64,000 nucleotides of DNA. Source: Bradyrhizobium sp. AUGA SZCCT0283 (GTDB taxonomy: Bacteria; Pseudomonadota; Alphaproteobacteria; Rhizobiales; Xanthobacteraceae). Below, in pieces: positions 25,647 to 33,392 of the stretch. The notes beneath the pieces were generated by a model. It made no database searches. It was not told where the DNA came from and saw nothing but the letters and a program-made list of their open reading frames with translations. The stretch covers positions 62,001 through 126,000 of the forward strand of contig NZ_JAFCLU010000009.1 in the NCBI RefSeq assembly GCF_018130385.1. The letters are read 5' to 3'. How positions within the stretch are numbered: position 1 is the first letter of the stretch; every line of letters begins with the position of its first letter. The position numbers and the translations under genes are program-made.

Positions 25647-27065
25647 TTACGCTGGAGAGAGATACGGGCCGAACCGTTTGAAGTCGGATCGATGCGCATC
25701 CGTCAACGAAGGCTGCATTTCACCGTCTTGTACGATCCCCCAAACGATTTGCGCACGCAGGCCCCGCGCATCGCTCCGGTTTTGCAGGACCAATCGTGCG
25801 CCGCTGGCGCGAAGCGCGAGATCGACGATCGACAGCCCTAACCCACTTCCGAGCGGGCTCTTGTTGCGGCCGCGGAAGAAGCGGTTCGTTACCAGCGAGA
25901 TCTCATCGTCCGGGATACCGGGACCGTCGTCATCGATATAGACAGCCAAGGTGTCGGAACCTTTCTTCATCGACCATCGAATGATGCCTGGCTCAAGCAT
26001 GTGGCAGACTGCGTTCTCATGCAAATTGCGAATGGCAACCAGAAGCAGCTCCCTGTTCGCCGTGACCACGGTGCTTTTCAGCGCGGGATCAAATCCGACT
26101 TGTGCCTTGCTGTCCGATGCCGGTAGAGCATCGATGACTTCCTCAATCAGGTCTCCGATGTTGACGTTGGATCGCTTGGCGTCGTGGGTGGAGTCGACCT
26201 TTGCCATCGCCAGCAATTGACGGACCATCCGCGTGGTCCGATCGACGGCTACTACGATCTGGCGCAGTGCTGCCTCGCGAATGCCGCCGTCGCTCGCCAC
26301 CATCGCGATCTGCGCTTGCGTGCGCAGGCCGGCCAGCGGCGTGCGAAGCTCGTGCGCCGCAAACGCCGTTAGCTCCCGTTCATGCCGCATGGCGTCGCGG
26401 AGCTTCCGGAAGAGATGGTCGAGCGCATCCACGACGGGTTGGATTTCACCTGGAATCTTTCCGGTCGCGACCGGGCGCATGTCGTCGGCATTGCGGTGTG
26501 CAAGTTCGCGCGCCAGCGCCTGCAAGGGGCGAAGGCCGCGGCTGAGGCTTGCCCAGATGAGCAGGCCAAGCAGCGGAATAGTGAGGAGCAGGGGCGCAAG
26601 CAGACCCTTAATGATCTCTTCCACTAGGTGAGCCCGCAGTCCCAGACGATCGCCCACCGACACCCGGATGCCCTTGGCGGTATCTTCCGCGGTATAGACG
26701 CGCCATGTTTCTCCCTTGATCATCCGCTGTGAAAAGCCGGCACGCTTTTCGCCCAGGCTTTCGTCCGGCGCACCGCTCGAGCGGGCCACCAAGCGGCCGT
26801 CGAGCGACCATATCTGGCAGGACAATTGGCGTTCATAACTCATTATTTCGGGCGCCTGTTCTGAATCGCCTTCCGTCTGCGCCGGGCCAACGCCGTTGCC
26901 CGAGGCGAGCGACAGCACCATGCGCGCAGCTTCCTGAAGTCGCGCGTCGAGCACACTTTCGATTTCGCGCGTGGCGCCAATATAGATCCAGCAGGTGGCG
27001 ACGAGCCAGATCAGGCTGGTGGCGGTAACGAGGATCAGGAACAGTCTGCCCTTCAGTGAATTCAT
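25647..27065 (-). CDS. Sensor histidine kinase, QseC/PmrB type
   Basis: A 472-residue membrane histidine kinase. There are two transmembrane helices (about 8-30 and 160-180) flanking a periplasmic sensor domain, a HAMP-like linker (SRGLRPLQALARELAHRN), the H-box FAAHELRTPLAGLRTQAQIA with the phospho-accepting His, the N-box NLHENAVCHM, and G-boxes DDDGPGIPD and GSGLGLSIVD. Its start overlaps the response-regulator gene by 4 bases. The last 25 residues run past the usual family end, beside the GNAT debris, so the 3' end may have been altered. It probably senses an envelope signal and drives the thiol/envelope genes to its right. Confidence 0.9.
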   Translation of the reverse strand: MNSLKGRLFLILVTATSLIWLVATCWIYIGATREIESVLDARLQEAARMVLSLASGNGVGPAQTEGDSEQAPEIMSYERQLSCQIWSLDGRLVARSSGAPDESLGEKRAGFSQRMIKGETWRVYTAEDTAKGIRVSVGDRLGLRAHLVEEIIKGLLAPLLLTIPLLGLLIWASLSRGLRPLQALARELAHRNADDMRPVATGKIPGEIQPVVDALDHLFRKLRDAMRHERELTAFAAHELRTPLAGLRTQAQIAMVASDGGIREAALRQIVVAVDRTTRMVRQLLAMAKVDSTHDAKRSNVNIGDLIEEVIDALPASDSKAQVGFDPALKSTVVTANRELLLVAIRNLHENAVCHMLEPGIIRWSMKKGSDTLAVYIDDDGPGIPDDEISLVTNRFFRGRNKSPLGSGLGLSIVDLALRASGARLVLQNRSDARGLRAQIVWGIVQDGEMQPSLTDAHRSDFKRFGPYLSPA

Positions 27066-27727
27066 GATGCGATGGGCCTCATGCGGTAGCCGATCCCGCG
27101 CAGGGTTTCGATTTTGGCTCGCCCGATTTTGCTACGCAGCTTATGCACGTGCACTTCGACGGTGTTGCTTTCGACCTCCTCTTGCCAGCCGTAGAGTTTT
27201 GCCTCCAGATCGCTCTTTGACAGCACCGTGCCTGGCCTGTCCATCAGCGCCGCAAGGACCGCGAATTCGCGCCGCGACAGGCCAATGCACTCTCCGTTGA
27301 CGGCCGCTGTCAGCCGCGCGGGATTGAGCGTCACGCCATTGTAAGTGGCCTGCGGTGCCGCACGGCCGCTATTCCTCCGGCTGATGGCGCGTACGCGGGC
27401 GGCGAGTTCCTCAAGATCGAACGGCTTGCCGAGATAATCATCCGCACCGGCATCCAGCCCCCTGACGCGGTCGGGAACCTCATCAAGCGCGGTCAGCAAT
27501 AGCACCGGCGTTCGGTCACCGCGGGAACGCAGCGCGGCTAACAGATCGAGGCCCGATCCGTCCGGCAACATCAAATCGAGCACCAGCGCATCGAACGCGT
27601 CGGCCGCGAGCGCGGCGTGACCGTCGGCGCAACTGGAGACGATATCGAGCGTCGCGCCGTACAGCCCGAGACCGATCTTCAGGCCGTCGGACAGCACCGG
27701 GTCATCCTCAACAACCAAAATTCGCAT
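27062..27727 (-). CDS. OmpR-family response regulator, QseB/PmrA type
   Basis: A 221-residue response regulator. The receiver domain has the acidic pair in VVEDDP, the phosphorylated Asp in LVLDLMLPDG, and Lys in YLGKPFDLEEL. The C-terminal winged helix has RREFAVLAALMDRPGTVLSK and the wing ending TLRGIGYRM. It overlaps the kinase gene by 4 bases. The divergent dsbD gene carries an exact CTTAAG-N5-CTTAAG box, the binding pattern of the PmrA/QseB branch. A second such box precedes doxX, so the regulon can be read off locally. Confidence 0.92.
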   Translation of the reverse strand: MRILVVEDDPVLSDGLKIGLGLYGATLDIVSSCADGHAALAADAFDALVLDLMLPDGSGLDLLAALRSRGDRTPVLLLTALDEVPDRVRGLDAGADDYLGKPFDLEELAARVRAISRRNSGRAAPQATYNGVTLNPARLTAAVNGECIGLSRREFAVLAALMDRPGTVLSKSDLEAKLYGWQEEVESNTVEVHVHKLRSKIGRAKIETLRGIGYRMRPIAS

Positions 27728-27768
27728 GGAAGCCGCTCCTCGTCGTGACTTCCGCGTCGGCCTCTAGC

Positions 27769-27785
27769 CTTAAGGCTGGCTTAAG
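27769..27785. promoter_or_regulatory. PmrA/QseB-type box before dsbD
   Basis: CTTAAG-GCTGG-CTTAAG, a direct repeat with 11-base period, in the 104-base gap between the response regulator and dsbD. This is the known PmrA/QseB box form. It is 47 bases upstream of the dsbD start codon, leaving room for a -10 and transcription start. Confidence 0.7.
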
Positions 27786-27831
27786 GTCGCGCGGTCACAT
27801 GGGCCGCCGGATCGCTCACAGAAGGTACCCC

Positions 27832-29643
27832 ATGCCCTACGTTCGCATTCTCGGTTTTGTTACTTTGTTGCTGAGGCTGATGGCGGCTGCCGGTCCAGTT
27901 TTGGCCGCGACGCCGATGCCGGCCGATCAGGCCTTCCAGCTCCGCGCCCAACTCGACGAGGAGAAGGGGATCGAGCTGACCTGGACGATCGCTCCGGGCT
28001 ATTACCTGTACCGCGACAAGATCGTGGTCACGCTTGATGGCCAGCGAGTCAGGATCGCCACGGAGAAAGGCCAGCCCAAGGATGATCCGAATTTCGGCAT
28101 GACCGAGGTCTATCACGCGGGTACCACGGCGACGGTTCCGGCGGAACTGTTGCCGGAGAAAGGCCGCATCATCGTCACCTATCAGGGCTGCGGCGAAAAC
28201 ACGATCTGTTATCCGCCGATCGCAAAGACGGTTGATATGGCGACATTGCTGATCGCAGTGGCGCCCGAAGATAACGAAGCCGTGAACCGGCCCGGAAACG
28301 GCAGCAGCGCAGCGGACATTTCGACATGGGGTCCGTCCCCGGCCGATGGAGCAGGCGCAGAGTCGGGCATGCTCGGGGGCAGCCTATTGACTATAGTTCT
28401 GGCCTTTCTGGGTTTCGGCCTGCTGTTGTCGTTCACGCCCTGCGTATTTCCGATGATCCCAATTCTTTCGGGCATGCTGGCGCGGTCGGGCAGCCGCCTT
28501 TCCTTGACACGCAGCTTCGCTCTGTCTGCGTCCTACGTGGTGGCGATGGCTGCGGCCTACGGCACGCTCGGGATCTTCGTGGCCTGGTCGGGTGAAAACC
28601 TGCAGACCGTATTGCAGACGCCACTCGCCGTCCTTGGCATGAGCGCGCTGTTCTTGGCGCTCGCGCTGTCGATGTTTGGGCTGTATGAATTGCAGTTGCC
28701 GCAATCCTGGACCGCGAGGCTCGCGACCAGTGCGGGTAATAGAGGTTCGATCGGCGGCGCCGCGTTGCTCGGTTTTGGCTCGGCGCTGATCGTCGGTCCT
28801 TGTGTAACGCCGCCGCTGGCGGCAGCGCTGGTGGTTGCACAGACCGGGGCGGTCGCTCGCGGCTCGCTGGCGTTGTTCGCGCTTGGCCTCGGCATGGGGC
28901 TGCCGTTGATCGCCTTCGGCGTGCTCGGCGCCCGGGTGCTGCCGCGTTCCGGCGCGTGGCTCGCGCGCGTAAAGCATATTTTCGGTTTCGTTTTTGTCGG
29001 GCTCGCGATCTGGATGGCTTCGCGGGTCCTGCCCGTCGCGCTCACGGCCACCGCGTGGGGCGCCCTGTTCATCGCAATCGGGCTTTACTTCGACGTCCTC
29101 GCGCTGTTCGAGGAGCCGCGGTGGCGATCAGCCAGTCTCGCCAGGGCAGGTGCCGCCGTGCTGGCGCTGTTTTATGGATGCGTCCTGCTCATCGGTGCGG
29201 CGCTCTCCGACTACGGACCCTTGCAGCCACTGATCTCCATCGGCGCGGTCGCCTCTTCAGCGGATGCCGGCAGCACCGAAGGTTTCCAGGTGGTTTCCAA
29301 CGAGGCCGACCTCGACAAGGCGATTGACCTCGGTCGCCGGCAGGGCCGCGGCATCATGGTCGACTTCTCTGCCGATTGGTGCACCGAGTGCCGGCTGATG
29401 GAGCGGAACATCTTCGCCAAGGATGAGGTGCGGCAGCAGCTTCGCGGCATGCTCCTGATTCGTGCCGACCTCACCCATTACGACCTGTCGAGCAAAAACT
29501 TGATGCAACGTTTCGCGGTGGTCGGGCCGCCCACGGTGGTGTTCCTCAATCCCGACGGCAGCGAAATCAAGGATGCCCGCGTGGTCGGCGACATCGGCGT
29601 TGACAATTTCCTCAACAAGGTCGCCAAGGCCTGGCGCGCCTAA
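27832..29643 (+). CDS. dsbD: Thiol:disulfide interchange protein DsbD
   Basis: A 603-residue DsbD. After a signal peptide (about 1-26) comes the periplasmic nDsbD domain with the Cys pair Cys120/Cys126 (QGCGENTICYPP). The membrane domain has eight or so helices with the conserved cysteines in TPCVFPMIPIL and GPCVTPPLAAAL. The C-terminal thioredoxin domain has CxxC at Cys517/Cys520 (DWCTEC). It carries reducing power from cytoplasmic thioredoxin to the periplasm. The start is ATG 27832, after AAGG. An exact response-regulator box lies upstream, and dsbA-like and L,D-transpeptidase genes follow. Confidence 0.93.
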   Translation: MPYVRILGFVTLLLRLMAAAGPVLAATPMPADQAFQLRAQLDEEKGIELTWTIAPGYYLYRDKIVVTLDGQRVRIATEKGQPKDDPNFGMTEVYHAGTTATVPAELLPEKGRIIVTYQGCGENTICYPPIAKTVDMATLLIAVAPEDNEAVNRPGNGSSAADISTWGPSPADGAGAESGMLGGSLLTIVLAFLGFGLLLSFTPCVFPMIPILSGMLARSGSRLSLTRSFALSASYVVAMAAAYGTLGIFVAWSGENLQTVLQTPLAVLGMSALFLALALSMFGLYELQLPQSWTARLATSAGNRGSIGGAALLGFGSALIVGPCVTPPLAAALVVAQTGAVARGSLALFALGLGMGLPLIAFGVLGARVLPRSGAWLARVKHIFGFVFVGLAIWMASRVLPVALTATAWGALFIAIGLYFDVLALFEEPRWRSASLARAGAAVLALFYGCVLLIGAALSDYGPLQPLISIGAVASSADAGSTEGFQVVSNEADLDKAIDLGRRQGRGIMVDFSADWCTECRLMERNIFAKDEVRQQLRGMLLIRADLTHYDLSSKNLMQRFAVVGPPTVVFLNPDGSEIKDARVVGDIGVDNFLNKVAKAWRA

Positions 29644-29667
29644 ATCCAGTTCATGGAGAGATGACAG

Positions 29668-30297
29668 ATGACCTCTTCGATATCCCGGGCCGGCTTTTTG
29701 CGGCTGGCGGCCCTGTCGCTGTTTGTGGTCCCGGCGCAGACGCGCGCCGACGACAACGAAATCACGCGTGACATGATCCTGAACGATCCCGATGCGCCGA
29801 CGGCTGGAAACCCCAATGGCGATCTCACCATCGTGGATTTCTTCGACTACAACTGTCCCTACTGCAAGAAGGCCGCCACGAGTCTGGAAAAGCTGGTCAA
29901 GGCTGACGGCAATATCCGCCTCGTCTACAAGGACTGGCCGATTCTGCACGAGACCTCGATCGTTGGCGCCCGGCTGGCGCTGGCAGCCAAATACCAGGAC
30001 CAGTATTTGCCGGTCCACCACGCGTTGATGGACATTCCGGGCTACGGCATCTCGCAGGAACAGATGCTCGATGCCGTTCGCAAGACCGGCGTCGATCAGA
30101 CCCGGCTGGATGCCGATATTGCAGCGCATGCCGACGACATCCTGCGTCTGATCAAGCGCAATCTGAACATTGCTGAAGCGATCGGCCTACAGGGCACGCC
30201 CGGATTTCTGGTCGGCGCTTACAAGGTGAACCAGGCGCTGAGCTATGAAGGGTTCGTGCGGGTCGTGGCCGATGCTCGCGCGCGGGCCAAAAAATAG
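29668..30297 (+). CDS. DsbA-family periplasmic thiol oxidoreductase
   Basis: A 209-residue exported thioredoxin-fold protein. The signal peptide (about 1-27) ends TRADD. The active site is CPYC at Cys63/Cys66 (FDYNCPYCKK), and the cis-Pro loop is GTPGFLVG. It belongs to the DsbA/Com1/BdbD-like set and would oxidise or isomerise periplasmic protein thiols. It lies 24 bases after dsbD, with GGAGAG before the start, so the two are co-transcribed; the pairing with a DsbD reductant suggests a DsbC/G-like isomerase or reductase role is also possible. Confidence 0.9.
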   Translation: MTSSISRAGFLRLAALSLFVVPAQTRADDNEITRDMILNDPDAPTAGNPNGDLTIVDFFDYNCPYCKKAATSLEKLVKADGNIRLVYKDWPILHETSIVGARLALAAKYQDQYLPVHHALMDIPGYGISQEQMLDAVRKTGVDQTRLDADIAAHADDILRLIKRNLNIAEAIGLQGTPGFLVGAYKVNQALSYEGFVRVVADARARAKK

Positions 30298-30329
30298 ACG
30301 ACAGCGTCAATTCCCGGAAAACAGCAATC

Positions 30330-30995
30330 ATGATCAGTTCGCCTTCTCAAGGGGCGCGGCGTTTGTTCGCCGCGTCGACACTCTTACTCGGCCTTGCCGG
30401 CTGTTCGGTGACGGACGAGGGGCTCCGCACCGTCGAATTCTCAGGCCCGCAATCTCCGGCCATGATGCATTATGCCTCGCGAGGCTCCGAAAGATTTCCT
30501 GTCGACGCCGTCGATACCTCGCATATCGACAGGCAATTCCTCAAGCAGATGGTCGACTATCGCGCGCCGTATCCGCCGGGAACGGTCGTGGTCGATCCGC
30601 ACCGACGCTTTCTCTATCTGGTTCAGAAGGGAAGTAAGGCCATCCGTTACGGCGTCGGGGTTGGCCGAGAAGGCCTGGCCTTTGCGGGTACGGGCACGGT
30701 GCAGGAAAAGCGCGAGTGGCCGCACTGGACACCGACGCCGGCCATGATCGCCCGCGAGCCGAAGCGATACGCGAAGTGGGCAAGGGGCATGGACGGCGGC
30801 GTCGGCAACCCGCTCGGCGCGCGGGCGCTCTATCTGTTCAAGGACAGCAAGGACACCCGCTACCGCATCCACGGCACCACCGAGCCCGACAGCATCGGCA
30901 AGGCGGTCTCCTCCGGCTGCATCCGCATGATGAACCAGGACGTCATCGATCTGTATGGCCGGGTGCCGCTCGGCGCCAAGGTCGTCGTGCTCTAA
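30330..30995 (+). CDS. Lipoprotein L,D-transpeptidase (YkuD domain)
   Basis: A 221-residue probable lipoprotein with lipobox LAGC (Cys25). The YkuD catalytic domain carries the signature HGTTEPDSIGKAVSSGCIRM, with the catalytic Cys at about 197 and conserved His and Arg. Such enzymes make 3-3 cross-links in peptidoglycan or attach proteins to it. It follows dsbA by 32 bases in the same operon; its catalytic cysteine must be kept reduced in the periplasm, which gives a reason for the linked Dsb genes. Expression likely follows the dsbD promoter. Confidence 0.92.
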   Translation: MISSPSQGARRLFAASTLLLGLAGCSVTDEGLRTVEFSGPQSPAMMHYASRGSERFPVDAVDTSHIDRQFLKQMVDYRAPYPPGTVVVDPHRRFLYLVQKGSKAIRYGVGVGREGLAFAGTGTVQEKREWPHWTPTPAMIAREPKRYAKWARGMDGGVGNPLGARALYLFKDSKDTRYRIHGTTEPDSIGKAVSSGCIRMMNQDVIDLYGRVPLGAKVVVL

Positions 30996-30999
30996 TGCA

Positions 31000-31016
31000 T
31001 TTAAGGTTGGTTTAAG
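31000..31016. promoter_or_regulatory. PmrA/QseB-type box before doxX
   Basis: TTTAAG-GTTGG-TTTAAG, the same 6-5-6 direct repeat as before dsbD, starting 5 bases after the L,D-transpeptidase stop. It indicates a separate regulated promoter for the DoxX gene. Confidence 0.65.
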
Positions 31017-31068
31017 CTGACGCGTCTAAGTGCGCGATATCAGTCAACACAGGATTGGAAAACAGCTG

Positions 31069-31590
31069 ATGCTCGCGATGACATCGTCTTCCCGCAAGGC
31101 TTCCGACGCGTTCGCCGCTTGGGCGCCATTGCCGATCCGGCTTGCGGTCGGCTACGGCTTCGTGGCGCACGGCTATGCCAAGCTGTCGCGCGGACCTGAG
31201 ACCTTCGCGGTGGTGCTGCACACGCTCGGGGTACCCGATCCGCTGTTTGCCGCGTGGGCGGCAACCTTGACCGAGCTCATTGGCGGTGCGGCGGTCATGG
31301 CGGGCATGCTGATTCCCTGGGTCAGCATCCCTATGGTGGTCGTTCTCCTCACCGCGCTGATCACCGTGCACCTTCCTTACGGGTTCTTTTCGGTCAAATT
31401 CGCGGAAGTCACCGAAACCGGAATCAAATTCGGGTCGGTCGGCTATGAAATCCTGCTGCTTTATCTTGCGGGTCTGGTGGCGTTGGTGCTTGGCGGGCCT
31501 GGCGAGTTGTCGCTGGAGCGCTGGCTCGAACGGCGCCGGGATCGCGAGCAGGAGCAGCAGACGCTGCAATCGCTCGCCCGCAAGCCTTAA
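31069..31590 (+). CDS. DoxX-family membrane protein
   Basis: A 173-residue inner-membrane protein with four hydrophobic helices (PIRLAVGYGFVAHGYAKL, LTELIGGAAVMAGMLI, IPMVVVLLTALITVHL and ILLLYLAGLVALVLGG). These match the DoxX/DoxD family, whose members are linked to redox and thiol stress. The open frame begins at a GTG (31030), but the response-regulator box at 31000-31016 would put the transcript start near there, so ATG 31069 (or 31078) is more likely. It is probably a member of the same regulon as dsbD. Confidence 0.82.
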   Translation: MLAMTSSSRKASDAFAAWAPLPIRLAVGYGFVAHGYAKLSRGPETFAVVLHTLGVPDPLFAAWAATLTELIGGAAVMAGMLIPWVSIPMVVVLLTALITVHLPYGFFSVKFAEVTETGIKFGSVGYEILLLYLAGLVALVLGGPGELSLERWLERRRDREQEQQTLQSLARKP

Positions 31591-31618
31591 TCAACGTGAG
31601 GCGATCCTTCGGGCCCGC

Positions 31619-31644
31619 GTAACATCGGCGACGACTGCGACGAA
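31619..31644 (+). promoter_or_regulatory. ECF-type promoter candidate before nrsF-like gene
   Basis: GTAAC (31619-31623) and CGAA (31641-31644) are 17 bases apart. This resembles promoters of the ECF sigma factors (SigF/EcfF group) that partner NrsF-type anti-sigma proteins. It lies about 80 bases before the gene start. The match is short and needs experimental support. Confidence 0.35.
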
Positions 31645-31721
31645 GTAATAGATGGGGATGTCATGGGTTAGTTTCGTTAGTGGCGCGATTTGCAGCGTGC
31701 CTGCTCTGTGGGATATCGGCG

Positions 31722-32357
31722 ATGACGACGGACGATCTCATTCGGGCTTTGGTTGCCGACGGATATGTCGGGCGAAAGCCCCGGGCGGTTCTCTTGATTG
31801 CATTGCTGCCCGCGACGGCCTTCGTTGCAATTCTTTTCTTCACGCGAATTGGATTTCGCGAGGATATCGATGCCGCGCTACGCACGGTGCGATTTCAGTT
31901 CAAATTCGCCGTGATCGTGCCGCTCGCGCTCGTGGCCCTAGGCGCACTGTTCCGCAGCGCGGGACCGGTCTTCGCGCTGGGCTGGTGGGCGAGATTATTG
32001 CCGCTTCCGCTGCTTCTGCTGTCCGCGGGCGTTGCCGCAGAATTGCTGTCAATCCCGCGATCGGATTGGATGGTCCGGCTGATCGGTTCTAACGCCGTGA
32101 ACTGCATGACGCTCATTCCGCAGCTCGCCAGTGGTCCGCTGGTAATCTTCATCACCGCGCTGAAGAGCGGCGCACCGGCGCATCCGGGATTGAGCGGTGC
32201 AATGGCGGGGCTTGGTGCGGGCACCTTGGCTGCCGTATTCTACGCCACGAACTGCTTTGACGACAGCCCGCTGTTCGTTATCACCTGGTATCCGCTGGCC
32301 CTTCTCGCGGTCGTATCTGCTGGCTATTTTGCAGGACTTTGCTCCTTGCGATGGTGA
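31722..32357 (+). CDS. NrsF-type (DUF1109) membrane anti-sigma factor
   Basis: A 211-residue protein with an N-terminal cytoplasmic segment (MTTDDLIRALVADG) and six predicted membrane helices, matching the NrsF/OsrA DUF1109 family. Known members hold an ECF sigma factor inactive and release it on oxidative or heavy-metal stress through paired cysteines; Cys near NCMTLIP and ATNCFDDSP could serve. Unusually, no ECF sigma gene lies upstream: the preceding gene is doxX, 131 bases away. The start ATG 31722 is the family-typical one. It is followed by a strong hairpin at 32389. Confidence 0.82.
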   Translation: MTTDDLIRALVADGYVGRKPRAVLLIALLPATAFVAILFFTRIGFREDIDAALRTVRFQFKFAVIVPLALVALGALFRSAGPVFALGWWARLLPLPLLLLSAGVAAELLSIPRSDWMVRLIGSNAVNCMTLIPQLASGPLVIFITALKSGAPAHPGLSGAMAGLGAGTLAAVFYATNCFDDSPLFVITWYPLALLAVVSAGYFAGLCSLRW

Positions 32358-32654
32358 CGTCAGGTCACGGCCTAATCCGCCCCGGCAGCAGGCCCGACAC
32401 GGTGTCGGGCCTGACTGGCGATCGCGCAGGCGACCGCGCAGGTCAACCCAGACTAAATAATTCAGTGCCTGAAAACGTAATTGAGATGGTTGCAGGTCCC
32501 CGGAACAACTGAAAAGCTTCGCTCGAAAGCCTATTTCTGCATGAAGTGCCAACCCCGGAATAACCCCGATTACATCAGGAACGAACGCACATAGCCGGGG
32601 TCGAATGAAGCCAAGACTCTTGACTTTTCAGCACTATGCGGCGCGATAACCGGG
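32358..32654. other. Intergenic region between nrsF-like gene and tRNA fragment
   Basis: It holds the nrsF terminator hairpin (32389-32413), a string of short inverted G/C-rich elements, and no supportable gene. The right end abuts the truncated tRNA, and this is where the left edge of a former insertion would lie. Confidence 0.4.
32389..32413 (+). terminator. Strong hairpin after nrsF-like gene
   Basis: CAGGCCCGACAC and GTGTCGGGCCTG form a 12-bp perfect stem around a single base, 32 bases after the stop codon. There is no T-run after it, so it may act with Rho or as an mRNA-stabilising end. Confidence 0.5.
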
Positions 32655-32699
32655 TTCGGGACGCAGGGGTCGCAGGTTCGAATCCTGCCACTCCGACCA
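32655..32699 (+). mobile_element. Attachment-site remnant: 3' half of tRNA-Pro(CGG)
   Basis: 45 bases match the 3' half of tRNA-Pro from the anticodon loop TTCGGGA (32655-32661, anticodon CGG) through the T-arm GCAGGTTCGAATCCTGC to the acceptor CACTCCGA and encoded CCA (32697-32699). The 5' half is absent: the bases before it do not pair with the anticodon stem. This is the form of an att site left by an island that inserts into tRNA-Pro. Broken integrase lies just to the right. It is not a functional tRNA gene. Confidence 0.75.
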
Positions 32700-32772
32700 T
32701 TCTTTCAAGTACTTATAGTTTCGATGTTTTTCGTGCGCAATGAAATGCGCAACGATTTGAGGCACGGCAGCC

Positions 32773-32905
32773 ATGCCCATCGATCTTAAGGCGTACGCGA
32801 ATAGCCTTTAGAAACAAATCGAGCAAGATTCGCGACGACCTTGTGTCGCTCGAAGCCGGGAAGCGCGAGGGAAATGGCTTTGGTGCGACGTCGCGCAGGA
32901 CACGA
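32773..32905 (+). pseudogene. Remnant of a small rhizobial hypothetical gene
   Basis: Starting at ATG 32773 the frame reads MPIDLKAYANSL and then hits TAG (32809-32811). Beyond it KQIEQ continues, and after a shift near 32828 comes IRDDLVSLEAGKRE. This looks like a short coiled-coil protein often found beside integrases in Bradyrhizobium (from memory, not searched). One stop and one frameshift make it non-functional. Confidence 0.4.
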
Positions 32906-32959
32906 AATCCTCTCCCGGCCTACAAGCTGAATTGGCGGCACGCGGCGAGTAGGGTCAGC

Positions 32960-33238
32960 TCAGCGCCTTCCCCTAAACGCCTCCGCAGCCTCTTCCTGGA
33001 AGTCAGGGTGGTGATGTCCGTAGTTGGCCTCCAGTTGCTCAACCGTCATTCCGAGCCAGCCGGCGGCTTCCCACATGTCAACGCCCGATTGCATCAGCCA
33101 GGTTGCTGCTGTGTGCGCAGTGAGTGTCGGACCACGTCGTCGCCCAGCCCGGCATCCTCTAAAATGCCTTCCCAGGCTGATCGGATCTTGCCGGCGATCG
33201 GCTGGCCATCATGCATGCGGTTCACGACGAACCGGATT
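32960..33238 (-). pseudogene. Tyrosine recombinase (phage integrase) C-terminal remnant
   Basis: On the minus strand: FVVNRMHDGQPIAGKIRSAW, ILEDAGLGDDVVRHSLR, then after loss of one C in the codon for the RHT histidine (near 33115) TAATWLMQSGVDMWEAAGWL, then YGHHHPDF with the catalytic Tyr, and a stop at 32960-32962. These are the C-terminal catalytic motifs R-HxxR-Y of a tyrosine recombinase. The N-terminal half is missing and one frameshift is present. It lies 260 bases from the tRNA-Pro fragment, as expected for an island integrase. Confidence 0.72.
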
Positions 33239-33365
33239 CCGTGTTTTCGCCATTCCACCTCGGTTGCCGAACAAGCCCACGACTTTGGCTCGAACAATGG
33301 CCAATAGCGCTCGGCAAACTTGCGGTCGAAATTTGCGTTATGATGCAGGAGCCATCGTGCAGGCG
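33239..33365 (-). pseudogene. DnaQ-like exonuclease fragment fused to integrase debris
   Basis: About 40 residues (LLHHNANFDRKFAERYWPLF, then WACSATEVEWRKHG) match the middle of a DEDD-type 3'-5' exonuclease, including the NANFD motif with an acidic catalytic residue. The frame then runs straight into integrase sequence near 33238, making a 100-residue chimeric open frame (33094-33396). Both ends are cut, so this is a scar of recombination and not a working gene. Confidence 0.55.
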
Positions 33366-33392
33366 AGCGCGTCAGGGGAGGAGCGGACGTAC

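Noticed and set aside
32655..32699. A functional tRNA gene
   Set aside because: Only the 3' half is present; no acceptor, D-arm or 5' anticodon-stem strand lies upstream.
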